Assembly: GCA_030695805.1 (NCBI GenBank)
Contig: JAUYPG010000075.1
Coordinates: 1 to 11,835 of the forward strand
DNA: 11,835 nucleotides
Source of the DNA: Nanobdellota archaeon
GTDB taxonomy: Bacteria; Patescibacteriota; Minisyncoccia; UBA6257; GWB1-50-10
Reading direction: 5' to 3'
Shown: in pieces, positions 1 through 6,248 of the stretch
Layout: each line of letters starts with the position of its first letter
How positions within the stretch are numbered: the stretch's first letter is position 1
Translations under genes and position numbers: made by a program
Notes under the pieces: model-generated
Databases searched by the model: none
What the model saw: only the letters and a program-made list of their open reading frames with translations
What the model was told of the DNA's origin: nothing

Positions 1-1
1 G

Positions 2-124
2 AAAGAAGCGAAAAGGAGGCGTTTTTCCGCTCGCCCGGAAAATAGGGGGAGGAGACGGAAGAACGCGTTGTACCGGTCCGAAAAAGAAAAGGATATCAAA
101 GAGCAAAAAAAATACGGACGTTAG
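2..124 (+). CDS. rpsU: Small ribosomal subunit protein bS21, C-terminal part (5' end outside window)
   Basis: The frame starting at base 2 stays open for 40 codons and ends with TAG at 122-124. It encodes a very basic tail beginning KEAKRRRFSARPENRGRRRK and finishing with a lysine/glutamate-rich helix (QKKYGR at the end). This matches the arginine/lysine-rich second half of bS21, a small protein of the 30S subunit that sits near the anti-Shine-Dalgarno end of 16S rRNA. The next gene, yqeY, begins one nucleotide after the stop; rpsU followed by yqeY is a well-known pairing in other bacteria and supports the call. The stretch is short and composed mostly of basic residues, so the family assignment rests on the basic pattern plus gene order. 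Another small basic ribosomal protein is possible but less likely. Confidence 0.72.
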   Translation, partial: KEAKRRRFSARPENRGRRRKNALYRSEKEKDIKEQKKYGR

Positions 125-125
125 T

Positions 126-587
126 ATGTTGAAGAGCCGGATTGAAGAAGATCTAAAGATGGCGCAGAAGACGGGTGATTCCAGAAGACGGGACACACTC
201 CGTCTTCTTTTGTCTGTGATAGGGAATGAGGAGATAGAGGTCCGTGCGAAAAAGAAAGAGGAACTTGGCGAAGACGATTTTGTTCGTATTCTGCAGAAGG
301 AGGCGAAAAAGCGGAAGGAGTCCATCGCGGCGTACAGGACGGGGAAGAGAGAGGACCTCGCGGAAAAAGAAGAGGTGGAACTCGCGATTATCGGAGAGTA
401 TTTGCCCGCACGAATGCCGGAGAGTGAATTGAAAAAAATTGTGGAAGAAACAATACGCGCTATACAGCCCGAAAGCCCGAAAGAATTTGGAAAGGTCATG
501 GCAGAGGCGATGAGGAAAGTGGCGGGAAGAGTGGACGGAGGAGTAGTAAAGGCCATGGTGGAAGAACATATGAAAAAAGAGAAATAA
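126..587 (+). CDS. yqeY: GatB/YqeY domain protein
   Basis: A 153-residue protein of the normal length for YqeY. It is all-helical by appearance and has the family's recognisable stretches: a Lys-rich helix with KEAKKRKESIAAY (about residues 58-70), YLPARMPESEL (92-102), GKVMAEAM (122-129) and GRVDGGVV (134-141). The fold is shared with the tail domain of GatB, the tRNA-dependent amidotransferase subunit, where it contacts tRNA. The exact job of free-standing YqeY is not established, and a tRNA-related role is inferred from this kinship. The gene starts 1 nt after the rpsU stop and ends 2 nt before the ybeY start, so the three are almost certainly co-transcribed and translationally coupled. 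There is no clear Shine-Dalgarno before its ATG, which fits reinitiation after rpsU. Confidence 0.93.
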   Translation: MLKSRIEEDLKMAQKTGDSRRRDTLRLLLSVIGNEEIEVRAKKKEELGEDDFVRILQKEAKKRKESIAAYRTGKREDLAEKEEVELAIIGEYLPARMPESELKKIVEETIRAIQPESPKEFGKVMAEAMRKVAGRVDGGVVKAMVEEHMKKEK

Positions 588-589
588 TA

Positions 590-1102
590 ATGGCTGGGAC
601 AATTCGGATTCAATGCGCGAAAAAATTGTTTGAAAGACACGCGAAGGGCGTTCGGAAGGCCGCGGAAGCGTGTCTTTTTGTTTTATGTTCGCCTACCAAA
701 ACGAATGCAAAAAAAGGCGAACATACCCCGAGCGAATCCCGCAGCAGCGGGATGACGAGGGGTTACATTGCGCATCATGTCGAAATTCACATATTTCTCA
801 TCAAGGATGAAGAAATGAAGACGATAAACAGGAAATTTCGGAGGAAAAACAAGGCGACGAATGTGTTGAGTTTTCAGGAACCGGAGGGGTTTCCGCGTCC
901 GGATACGCGGGAGAAGAAATGTTTGGGAGAGGTCTATCTTGCTCCTCAGTACATCAAAAAACACGCGGAAAACATGGAGGAGTTAGTTATCCACGGAATT
1001 CTGCATCTTCTGGGGTACACTCACGAGCGTGTCCGTGATAGAATTGAGATGGAAAAGAAAGAACGAAGCATTCTGAAGAAGTTTCAGTATGCCAATTTCT
1101 AA
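590..1102 (+). CDS. ybeY: Endoribonuclease YbeY (rRNA maturation factor) with an internal insertion
   Basis: A 170-residue YbeY. The zinc-binding signature HGILHLLGYTH lies at residues 135-145 (ligands H135, H139, H145; Thr replaces the usual Asp in GYDH). Upstream are the family motifs NRKFRRKNKATNVLSF (about 80-95) and LGEVYLAP (112-119). YbeY is a metal-dependent single-strand RNase needed for 16S rRNA 3'-end maturation and 70S quality control, so its place beside rpsU and yqeY makes a ribosome operon. The N-terminal helix (to about residue 30) is separated from the first beta strand (VEIHIFL, 64-70) by some 30 residues where family members usually have a short loop. This extra stretch, Lys/Ser/Thr-rich, is encoded by two inverted repeats (684-725 and 736-753). 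The frame and all catalytic residues are intact, so the enzyme is probably functional. The ATG is 2 nt after the yqeY stop. Confidence 0.93.
   Translation: MAGTIRIQCAKKLFERHAKGVRKAAEACLFVLCSPTKTNAKKGEHTPSESRSSGMTRGYIAHHVEIHIFLIKDEEMKTINRKFRRKNKATNVLSFQEPEGFPRPDTREKKCLGEVYLAPQYIKKHAENMEELVIHGILHLLGYTHERVRDRIEMEKKERSILKKFQYANF
684..753. repeat. Two inverted repeats inside ybeY
   Basis: The first repeat is TATGTTCGCCT (684-694) with its exact reverse complement AGGCGAACATA (715-725), an 11-bp stem with a 20-nt loop. The second, starting 10 nt later, is ATCCCGC (736-742), loop AGCA, GCGGGAT (747-753). Together they cover codons about 32-55 of ybeY, exactly the stretch that looks like extra sequence in the protein. 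The layout resembles small palindromic elements known to settle inside genes in frame, such as the Rickettsia palindromic elements, but I do not claim membership in that family. Confidence 0.75.
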
Positions 1103-1220
1103 TTACTCATTTCGAATCAAGCACGAACTCCCAATACCCAAAGCGAAAAAGTCATTAGTCATTGAGTCATTGGGACTTGATTAGGTCAATTAGAAATTAG
1201 TAATTAGAAATTTTGAGTGT
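1103..1220. repeat. Repeat-rich ybeY-ftsA spacer
   Basis: This 118-nt spacer holds three kinds of repeat. GTCATT occurs three times (1151, 1158 and 1166). AATTAGAAATT occurs twice (1188-1198 and 1202-1212), directly before the ftsA start. The segments AATCAAG (1115-1121) and TCCCAAT (1129-1135) pair with one contiguous stretch, ATTGGGACTTGATT (1169-1182), giving a hairpin with a 7-nt bulge on one side. No good promoter or T-tract terminator is visible. The ftsA ATG is preceded only by a weak GAG, so translation starts without a strong ribosome site. Confidence 0.6.
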
Positions 1221-2438
1221 ATGTCCAAAATCCTCACCTGTCTCGACATGGGTTCGTCCCAAATAAAGGGAATCGTAACGGAACGCGCGAAAAACGGAAG
1301 CGTCTCTGTCGTCGCGGCTTTTCGGCATCCTTCACAGGGATTTCGGAGGGGAGTTATTGCTGACGTCGAAGACGCGCGGGAAACGCTGGGAGAACTTATG
1401 GAAGAACTGAAGCACATTTCGAAAGAAGCGCCGAAAAACATTTTTGTGAATATAAACAGCGAGCATGTGAAGGCCCGCGTGTCGCGCGGTATTTCGGCGG
1501 TAAGCCAGCCGGACAGGGAAATCCGTAAGGAGGATGTCGAACGCGCGGTCCAGTCGTCGCGCGCCGCGAAGATGATTCCGAATTATAAGGTGCTTCATAC
1601 GATTATTCGGGAGTTTCTCGTGGACGACATTCCCGGCATCCAGGACCCTGTGGGGATGTCCGGAAGCCGCCTCGAGGTTTCAACTCTCCTTATCGAGGCG
1701 TTCGCTCCGCATTTCGATATGCTCGGAAAAACACTTGAGGACGCGGGAGGCGCGGTAAGCGGCGTGGTATTTAATCCTTTTGCCTCTTCCAGGTCAACGC
1801 TTACGAAAAAGCAGAAGGAGCTCGGCGTGCTCATGGTGGATATCGGATCGGGAACCACCTCCATCGTCGCGTTTGAAGAGATGAAGCCGCTCTATGCCCG
1901 GTCCCTTCCTATCGGGGCCGGCCACGTCACAAACGATATCGCCATAGGACTCAAGATTCCGATAGATGTGGCTGAAAGGATAAAACTGCAATACGGGACG
2001 GCGGACCCGAGAAAAACACCAAAGAAAGATACCGTGCATCTCTACGAATTCGACCCGGGTTTGAGGGAAGAAGTGTCTAGGAAATTCGTGAACGAGATTA
2101 TCGAGGTTCGGATTGCGGAAATCCTGGATATCCTTAATAATGAGCTTCAGCCGTTACGGGAACGGTTTGAATTTCCGGCCGGGGTTGTCCTCACAGGCGG
2201 GGGAGTGAAACTTGAGGGTATCACGGAGCTCGTGCGGACCCGCCTGAAGCTCCCGGCCCAGATCGGTATTCCTGACTTATCGCGGATAGAGATTCCAAAC
2301 CCGACCTACGAGCGGATGATGGATGATCCGGAATTTGCCGTTGCGGTGGGGCTCGTCGCCGTAGGATGGCACGAGGAGCCGCGCCCGAGAGGATTATTTC
2401 AGGCGGGAAAGAATATATTGAAGAATTTTATGCCGTAG
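1221..2438 (+). CDS. ftsA: Cell division protein FtsA
   Basis: A 405-residue actin-family ATPase that ties the FtsZ ring to the membrane and recruits later divisome proteins. The phosphate-1 loop is DMGSSQIKG (residues 9-17). The phosphate-2 motif is VDIGSGTTS (206-214). The adenosine motif is VVLTGGGVKLEG (around 322-333). Residues about 84-165 fit the FtsA-specific 1C subdomain, which replaces actin subdomain 1B. The C-terminus ends in an amphipathic stretch, GLFQAGKNILKNFMP, the expected membrane-targeting helix, preceded by only a short linker. Length and domain order are typical. ftsZ follows 71 nt downstream in the same orientation with a palindrome between. No frameshift or missing motif is seen. 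Confidence 0.96.
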   Translation: MSKILTCLDMGSSQIKGIVTERAKNGSVSVVAAFRHPSQGFRRGVIADVEDARETLGELMEELKHISKEAPKNIFVNINSEHVKARVSRGISAVSQPDREIRKEDVERAVQSSRAAKMIPNYKVLHTIIREFLVDDIPGIQDPVGMSGSRLEVSTLLIEAFAPHFDMLGKTLEDAGGAVSGVVFNPFASSRSTLTKKQKELGVLMVDIGSGTTSIVAFEEMKPLYARSLPIGAGHVTNDIAIGLKIPIDVAERIKLQYGTADPRKTPKKDTVHLYEFDPGLREEVSRKFVNEIIEVRIAEILDILNNELQPLRERFEFPAGVVLTGGGVKLEGITELVRTRLKLPAQIGIPDLSRIEIPNPTYERMMDDPEFAVAVGLVAVGWHEEPRPRGLFQAGKNILKNFMP

Positions 2439-2446
2439 TTTGTGGA

Positions 2447-2482
2447 GGATATCGAACCCCGCCAAGGCGGGGTTCGATATCC
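2447..2482. repeat. 36-nt perfect palindrome between ftsA and ftsZ
   Basis: GGATATCGAACCCCGCC (2447-2463) is followed by AA and then by its exact reverse complement (2466-2482). This gives 17 matched base pairs around a 2-nt centre. There is no T-tract after it on either strand, so it is not a textbook intrinsic terminator. It starts 8 nt after the ftsA stop and ends 27 nt before the ftsZ ATG. In RNA it would be a very stable hairpin able to block ribosomes or RNases, and could set the FtsA:FtsZ ratio. It may equally be a dispersed repeat. Confidence 0.85.
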
Positions 2483-2509
2483 CAAATATTAACGTATCAG
2501 TGAAAAGCA

Positions 2510-3793
2510 ATGAAAATACGAAAACGGAATAAAAGAAATTCAGCGCGGACTTCAAAAAAATCGTCCGTTGGACACGGCAGGATGTCTCCGGCCCAGGGCA
2601 TCACGGCGATCAAGGTAATCGGAGTGGGCGGCGGGGGAGGCAACGCCGTCTCTCGTATGATGGGCGGGGAGCGTTTGCGGGGCGTGGAATTTATCGTGGC
2701 GAACACCGACGCGCAGGACCTGGACTACGCCCTTGCTCACAAAAAAATTTATATGGGCAGGGCCCTCACTCGGGGCCTTGGCTCTGGCATGAATCCTGAT
2801 ATCGGGAAGCAGGCCGCGGAGGAGAATAGATCGGAAATAGGCGAGGCATTGGATGGCGCGGATGTTGTCTTTGTGACCGCGGGCATGGGCGGGGGAACCG
2901 GAACTGGCGCCTCTCCCGTTATCGCGGACATCGCCCGAGAGAGGGGAATTCTTACTATTGGCATTGTAACGAAGCCCTTTTCATTCGAGGGCACCCAGCG
3001 GGCAAACGCGGCCCAGGAGGGGCTTTTGCGCCTGAAAGACAAGGTGGACGCGCTCGTGGTAATCCCGAACGACAGGATATTTTCTGTTATTGAAAAAGAT
3101 ACCTCGATCGCGAAGGCCTTTAGTTTTGTGGATGAGATTTTGAAAAACGCGGTGCAGGGGATAGCGGAGCTCATCAACTCTCCGGGAATCATCAATGTGG
3201 ATTTTGCGGATATCCGTGCCATTGTAAAAGACGCGGGAACGACGCTTATTGGCATAGGAGTGGGCCAAGGCGCGGAGCGGGCCGCGAAGGCGGTGGCCGA
3301 GGCGATTCACTCCCCGCTTCTCGAGACCTCGATTGAGGGAGCGAAGGGGGTGCTCTTTTCTATCGCGGGGTCAAAGGATCTGAAGATGACAGAGATAAAC
3401 GAGGTCGCGAAAGTGATCTCCGGAAGCGTTGATCCCTCGGCGCGCATTATTTTCGGCGCCTACTACGACAAAAAACTCAAAGAAAAACGCATCAAGGTGA
3501 CGGTAATCGCGACCGGATTTAACGGATCCGCCTTTGGCGGAGCGCCGAAGTTTGAGGTCCCGTCTCTCTTTGGAAAATCGGATGAAAAAAAAGACAGGTT
3601 TCTCGAGGATTTTTATAAGGAAGAGGAGAAGGCCGTGGTCCGGGAGGTGAAAAGCCGGGACAAAGGGAAGGAGGAGAAGCCGGAGATAAAAAAGCAGGAA
3701 AAGACACCGGAGGCAAAAGGAGAAAAGAAAGGAGAAAAAGAAGAATCGAGCGCTTGGGATATTCCCGCCTTTCTGCGAAGAAAGAAGAAATAA
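2510..3793 (+). CDS. ftsZ: Cell division GTPase FtsZ
   Basis: A 427-residue tubulin homologue that polymerises into the division ring. The nucleotide-binding glycine loop is GVGGGGGNAV (38-47). The tubulin signature GMGGGTGTG is at 125-133. The catalytic T7 loop, NVDFADI, is at 229-235, so both halves of the GTPase site are present. The globular core ends near residue 350. A highly charged Lys/Glu-rich linker (about 355-412) leads to the conserved C-terminal peptide, here AWDIPAFLRRKKK, the docking site for FtsA, encoded just upstream. The N-terminus has about 30 residues before the first core strand, more basic than usual. An internal Met at residue 25 is an alternative start, but neither start has a clear Shine-Dalgarno. 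No truncation is seen. Confidence 0.97.
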   Translation: MKIRKRNKRNSARTSKKSSVGHGRMSPAQGITAIKVIGVGGGGGNAVSRMMGGERLRGVEFIVANTDAQDLDYALAHKKIYMGRALTRGLGSGMNPDIGKQAAEENRSEIGEALDGADVVFVTAGMGGGTGTGASPVIADIARERGILTIGIVTKPFSFEGTQRANAAQEGLLRLKDKVDALVVIPNDRIFSVIEKDTSIAKAFSFVDEILKNAVQGIAELINSPGIINVDFADIRAIVKDAGTTLIGIGVGQGAERAAKAVAEAIHSPLLETSIEGAKGVLFSIAGSKDLKMTEINEVAKVISGSVDPSARIIFGAYYDKKLKEKRIKVTVIATGFNGSAFGGAPKFEVPSLFGKSDEKKDRFLEDFYKEEEKAVVREVKSRDKGKEEKPEIKKQEKTPEAKGEKKGEKEESSAWDIPAFLRRKKK

Positions 3794-3801
3794 CACAACT
3801 C

Positions 3802-3820
3802 GTCCCGTGAAGCACGGGAC
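3802..3820. terminator. Hairpin between convergent ftsZ and tRNA-Lys
   Basis: GTCCCGTG (3802-3809), loop AAG, CACGGGAC (3813-3820) make a perfect 8-bp GC-rich stem 9 nt after the ftsZ stop. It lies between ftsZ (plus) and the tRNA gene (minus), where a two-way terminator would be expected. However, no run of T follows on either strand, so termination activity is uncertain. An overlapping TCGTCC/GGACGA pair (3800-3805 with 3825-3830) offers an alternative fold. Confidence 0.5.
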
Positions 3821-3838
3821 TCTTGGACGAAATTCGTG

Positions 3839-3910
3839 TCCCCCGGGAAGGACTCGAACCTTCAACCACTAGCTTAAAAGGCTATTGCTCTACCATTGAG
3901 CTACCAGGGG
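3839..3910 (-). tRNA. tRNA-Lys (anticodon UUU)
   Basis: The minus strand folds into a complete 72-nt cloverleaf. The acceptor stem is CCCCTGG with CCGGGGG (one T-G wobble pair). The D arm is GCTC-AATGGTA-GAGC. The anticodon arm has loop CTTTTAA, giving anticodon TTT. The variable loop is TGGTT. The T arm is GAAGG-TTCGAGT-CCTTC. The discriminator base is A, as expected for lysine tRNAs. CCA is not encoded (ACAC follows), so CCA must be added after transcription. The anticodon stem has one A-G mismatch at its outer end. The tRNA begins with C1-G72, whereas many lysine tRNAs start with G1. A UUU anticodon reads both lysine codons. Confidence 0.95.
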
Positions 3911-3919
3911 ATAAATTTT

Positions 3920-3948
3920 AGTGTATCTTGCATTATTCTTATATTCAA
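3920..3948 (-). promoter_or_regulatory. Candidate promoter of tRNA-Lys
   Basis: On the minus strand, TTGAAT (3943-3948) and TACACT (3920-3925) are separated by exactly 17 nt, and the tRNA begins 9 nt after the -10 element. Each box matches 4 of 6 consensus bases, so the individual boxes are mediocre, but spacing and position are right for a sigma-70-type promoter. A hairpin immediately upstream (3959-3997) would separate it from the purM-like transcript. Confidence 0.5.
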
Positions 3949-3958
3949 GCATTTGTAG

Positions 3959-3997
3959 CCGCGCCTCCTCTGTTTTGTGAATCAAGAGGAGGCGCGG
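3959..3997 (-). terminator. 13-bp hairpin downstream of the purM-like gene
   Basis: The arms CCGCGCCTCCTCT (3959-3971) and AGAGGAGGCGCGG (3985-3997) are perfect reverse complements around a 13-nt loop. On the minus strand the hairpin begins 6 nt after the purM-like stop codon, the place for a transcript end. No T-tract follows, so it could be an RNA-stabilising 3' hairpin instead of, or as well as, a terminator. Confidence 0.55.
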
Positions 3998-4003
3998 GAA
4001 TCG

Positions 4004-5221
4004 TTATGGCTCAAGGGAAGAGAGTTCTTTCCCACCAAGAAATTGCGACTGGATGACAATTTCTCCTTGTGGAGAGGAGGTTGTCTCTCCGACAATCTGA
4101 GCCGAGACGCTGTCTCGGGCGGCTTCTCGGATCACGATCTCGGCATCTCGGGGGTTCGTGAGGACAAGAAGCATTCCGCACCCGCCATGGAGTGTGCTAT
4201 ACGCTTCCCAATCGGTAAGATTATATTTCGTGCCGATGGAAAGCTTCTGGGCTTCCAGGAGAACCTCCGCGGGTCGTGGCATGGAGTGAAGCAGGGCTCC
4301 GACACCTTCCGGCAGAATCTCGCCGAACTTACCCCACACGCCGCCTCCGGTGATATGGGCGATTCCGCGAATCCTCGCAAGAGGAGCGCGGACACTGCCA
4401 TCGGGATTCCACCCGACGATTCGGGTGATGGTACGGGCATAACTTTGAGAGGGGACGACGAGCTGCTTCACGAATCGAAGCATCTCGGGGTTTTCCCGGA
4501 ACTTCTTTTCAGACGGATTGCCCCACTTCTCCAGAATGATGTTCGTGAAGAAGGTCCCGCCGTTGCACCGATACCCGGGTTCCGAAAAGCCGACAATCGG
4601 CATTCCGGGCTGAATCCTTGAGGGATTGATGAGAAGATCTCGATGGGCGAGTCCGACGCAGGTTGCTCCCCATGTAAGGACGAGCTGTTCATTAGAGTCC
4701 GTATCGCAGAACGCGGTGATGCTGTGTTTCATAACAGCGGTCTCACCGGTAATGTTTACGAGTCCTGCTTCGGAAAGCGCCTGACCGAACCCTTCGAAAA
4801 GAGCTTGGATAAGAGGAAAGTTTTCCGGAGTGACGCTCTTCACACTCAGTTCGTTCGCGAGAATTGCCGGGAGACGGCCGGAACGCGCGAAGTCGTCCGC
4901 GGTCATGGTGATGATCTCCCGCCCAAGACCGCGAAACACTTCCGGCGTGCCGAGTAGGGTGAAGAACTGGGGCTTGCCTCCGGCGCCGTCATTCTCCATC
5001 TCCTCCATCATGACCCAGTTGGTCGGATCATCCGCGCCTCGGAGCATGAGATTGAGGATGTGTCTTTTCCAGAGAAACCCTACTGGTCCGCGGAAATTTC
5101 CGGGTTCATGGGGCACAATAGTCACGGCAGGGCAGTTCCCATGACTCTGGAAGGAGATGTTTCGCGCGAGTTGGGAGACCCTGTCTCCCGGATGAATCAC
5201 TTCTCTTTGATACACGTTCAT
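4004..5221 (-). CDS. PurM-like protein (phosphoribosylformylglycinamidine cyclo-ligase / AIR synthase family), divergent
   Basis: A 405-residue member of the AIR synthase superfamily. Landmarks of PurM occur in the right order. NDGAGGK (77-83) stands at the place of the usual DGVGTK. ITGETAVM (157-164) matches the GGETAEMP segment. GYRCNGG (216-222) stands where PurM has SGLHSNG. IAHITGGG (287-294) is the strongest match, followed by a FGEILPEGVGA segment. The C-terminal ATP-grasp-like half (about 318-392) also lines up, with a Gly-rich LHGGCGM at 344-350. Classical PurM converts FGAM plus ATP to AIR in purine synthesis. This protein is about 50 residues longer than usual and differs at several ligand-contact motifs, so its substrate may differ. 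No other purine gene is in the window. A good Shine-Dalgarno, AGGAG (5228-5232 on the plus strand), lies 6 nt before the ATG and fixes the start. It ends in TAA. Confidence 0.82.
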   Translation of the reverse strand: MNVYQREVIHPGDRVSQLARNISFQSHGNCPAVTIVPHEPGNFRGPVGFLWKRHILNLMLRGADDPTNWVMMEEMENDGAGGKPQFFTLLGTPEVFRGLGREIITMTADDFARSGRLPAILANELSVKSVTPENFPLIQALFEGFGQALSEAGLVNITGETAVMKHSITAFCDTDSNEQLVLTWGATCVGLAHRDLLINPSRIQPGMPIVGFSEPGYRCNGGTFFTNIILEKWGNPSEKKFRENPEMLRFVKQLVVPSQSYARTITRIVGWNPDGSVRAPLARIRGIAHITGGGVWGKFGEILPEGVGALLHSMPRPAEVLLEAQKLSIGTKYNLTDWEAYSTLHGGCGMLLVLTNPRDAEIVIREAARDSVSAQIVGETTSSPQGEIVIQSQFLGGKELSSLEP

Positions 5222-5304
5222 AGGCGTCTCCTAATTCGGAGGGGATGGGCGAACTTACATGGTTGGAACTATTCAAACTGTAGCATAAAGGGAGTGCGGC
5301 TTAA

Positions 5305-5348
5305 AGTTACTATCTTTACCAGACGGCCGTCTGGAAAAGATAGTAACT
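5305..5348. repeat. 44-nt near-perfect palindrome in the divergent purM-like/ZIP region
   Basis: AGTTACTATCTTT (5305-5317) pairs with AAAGATAGTAACT (5336-5348). Between them lies CCAGACGGCCGTCTGG (5319-5334), itself a perfect 16-nt palindrome. Only one position pair (5318/5335, A-A) fails to match, so 42 of 44 bases are paired symmetrically. The right arm is followed by a second copy of its end: TAGTAACTA occurs at 5341-5349 and again at 5350-5358, so the left arm could pair with either. As DNA it could be an operator for a dimeric regulator serving both divergent genes. As RNA it would be a strong 5'-leader hairpin of the ZIP transcript. Confidence 0.85.
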
Positions 5349-5395
5349 ATAGTAACTATGGAAATTTGACAACTCCATAAAAGACAAGGAGTATT

Positions 5396-5479
5396 ATGAT
5401 GAAGCTCACTGGTAGGGCGGGATTCACCACTGCCACGAAGCGTGTGTTGTTTGCGCGCAACATAAAAAAATTATGCTAA
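5396..5479 (+). CDS. Candidate leader peptide (27 codons) overlapping the ZIP gene start
   Basis: A consensus Shine-Dalgarno, AAGGAG (5386-5391), is followed by ATGATG (5396-5401). The frame encodes a short basic peptide beginning MMKLTGRAGFTTATKR and ends with TAA at 5477-5479. The ZIP ATG (5473-5475) lies inside the last codons of this ORF in another frame, so the two overlap by 7 nt. The ZIP start has no ribosome site of its own. The arrangement therefore suggests that ribosomes load at the leader ORF and reach the ZIP gene by coupling. The second ATG (5399) has the better spacing (7 nt) and may be the true start. I recognise no family. The ribosome site and overlap are seen directly; the regulatory role is inferred. 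Confidence 0.5.
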   Translation: MMKLTGRAGFTTATKRVLFARNIKKLC

Positions 5480-6210
5480 TTCAAATTATCATCGCAAGCA
5501 GTATTGGAAGTATTCTCGCGCTTATGGGGGGAATCGTGCTTCTTTGGAAAAAAGATTGGATGAAGCGCGTATCGCTTTTTTTGGTAAGTTTTGCCGCTGG
5601 AACTCTTCTCGGAGCCGCGTTTTTTGACCTTCTCCCGGAAGCGCTTGAAGCGGCGGAAGGAAAAAATGGAGTATTCGCGGCGGTTGTGCTTGGCATACTC
5701 GCGATCTTTATATTTGAAAAAATACTTCGCTGGCACCACTGCCATGATGAAAAATGCGATGAGCGCGTTCTTTCCTCGTCAGTTCTTTGCGGAGACGCCA
5801 TTCATAACTTTCTGGACGGCATAGCGATTGCCGCCGCGTTTCTTGTTGGGGTTCCCGTAGGCATCGCGACGACTATCGCGGTCTTTTTTCACGAGGTTCC
5901 GCAGGAGATAGGGGACTTTGGGGTCTTGCTCCACGCGGGATATAGCAAGGGGAAAATACTCATGTTGAATGTTCTGACCGCGATGACCACTTTCGCGGGA
6001 GCCATAGGCGGCTATTTTCTCCTTTCGTATATAGAACATTGGATCGGATACATCTTGGCGTTCACCGCTGGCGTATTTATTTATATCGCGACCTCTGACC
6101 TTATCCCCGAAGTGCGCCACAAGGAAGAAAGACGGGCGCTTGGACACACAATAACGGTTATTATAGGAGTCGTCCTGATTTTTATAATAGGCGCATTACT
6201 TCCGGAATAA
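5473..6210 (+). CDS. ZIP family divalent metal transporter
   Basis: A 245-residue multi-pass membrane protein with about eight hydrophobic segments, the usual ZIP topology and a compact length. The two metal-site motifs are intact: HNFLDGIAIA (111-120) in transmembrane segment 4 and HEVPQEIGD (140-148) in segment 5. A further His follows at 154. Between segments 3 and 4 lies a short metal-binding-like loop, WHHCHDEKC (87-95), typical of ZIP cytoplasmic loops. ZIP proteins move Zn2+, and often Fe2+ or Mn2+, into the cytoplasm; the preferred metal cannot be read from sequence. The ATG overlaps the end of a short upstream ORF with a strong ribosome site. The ABC-F gene starts within 40 nt downstream, so the two are probably co-transcribed. 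Confidence 0.93.
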   Translation: MLIQIIIASSIGSILALMGGIVLLWKKDWMKRVSLFLVSFAAGTLLGAAFFDLLPEALEAAEGKNGVFAAVVLGILAIFIFEKILRWHHCHDEKCDERVLSSSVLCGDAIHNFLDGIAIAAAFLVGVPVGIATTIAVFFHEVPQEIGDFGVLLHAGYSKGKILMLNVLTAMTTFAGAIGGYFLLSYIEHWIGYILAFTAGVFIYIATSDLIPEVRHKEERRALGHTITVIIGVVLIFIIGALLPE

Positions 6211-6248
6211 ACGTATCAAATTCTCGGAAAACAGGGTACTATTCGGTG

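Noticed and set aside
2749..3255. Minus-strand ORF opposite ftsZ
   Set aside because: FtsZ signature motifs occupy the plus strand here, and the antisense protein shows no recognisable features.
3839..3910. tRNA-Lys as an integration (att) site
   Set aside because: No direct repeat of the tRNA 3' end was found in the window, and there is no integrase or phage gene beside it.
3977..4621. Plus-strand ORF of 214 codons within the purM-like gene
   Set aside because: It is a shadow of the minus-strand purM-like gene, has no ribosome site, and begins in the terminator hairpin region.
5366..5397. TTGACA at 5366-5371 with TATTAT at 5392-5397 as a promoter for the ZIP transcript
   Set aside because: The spacing is 20 nt, too long for a normal sigma-70 promoter, and TATTAT overlaps the leader ORF start. 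A TTGACA box alone is not enough.
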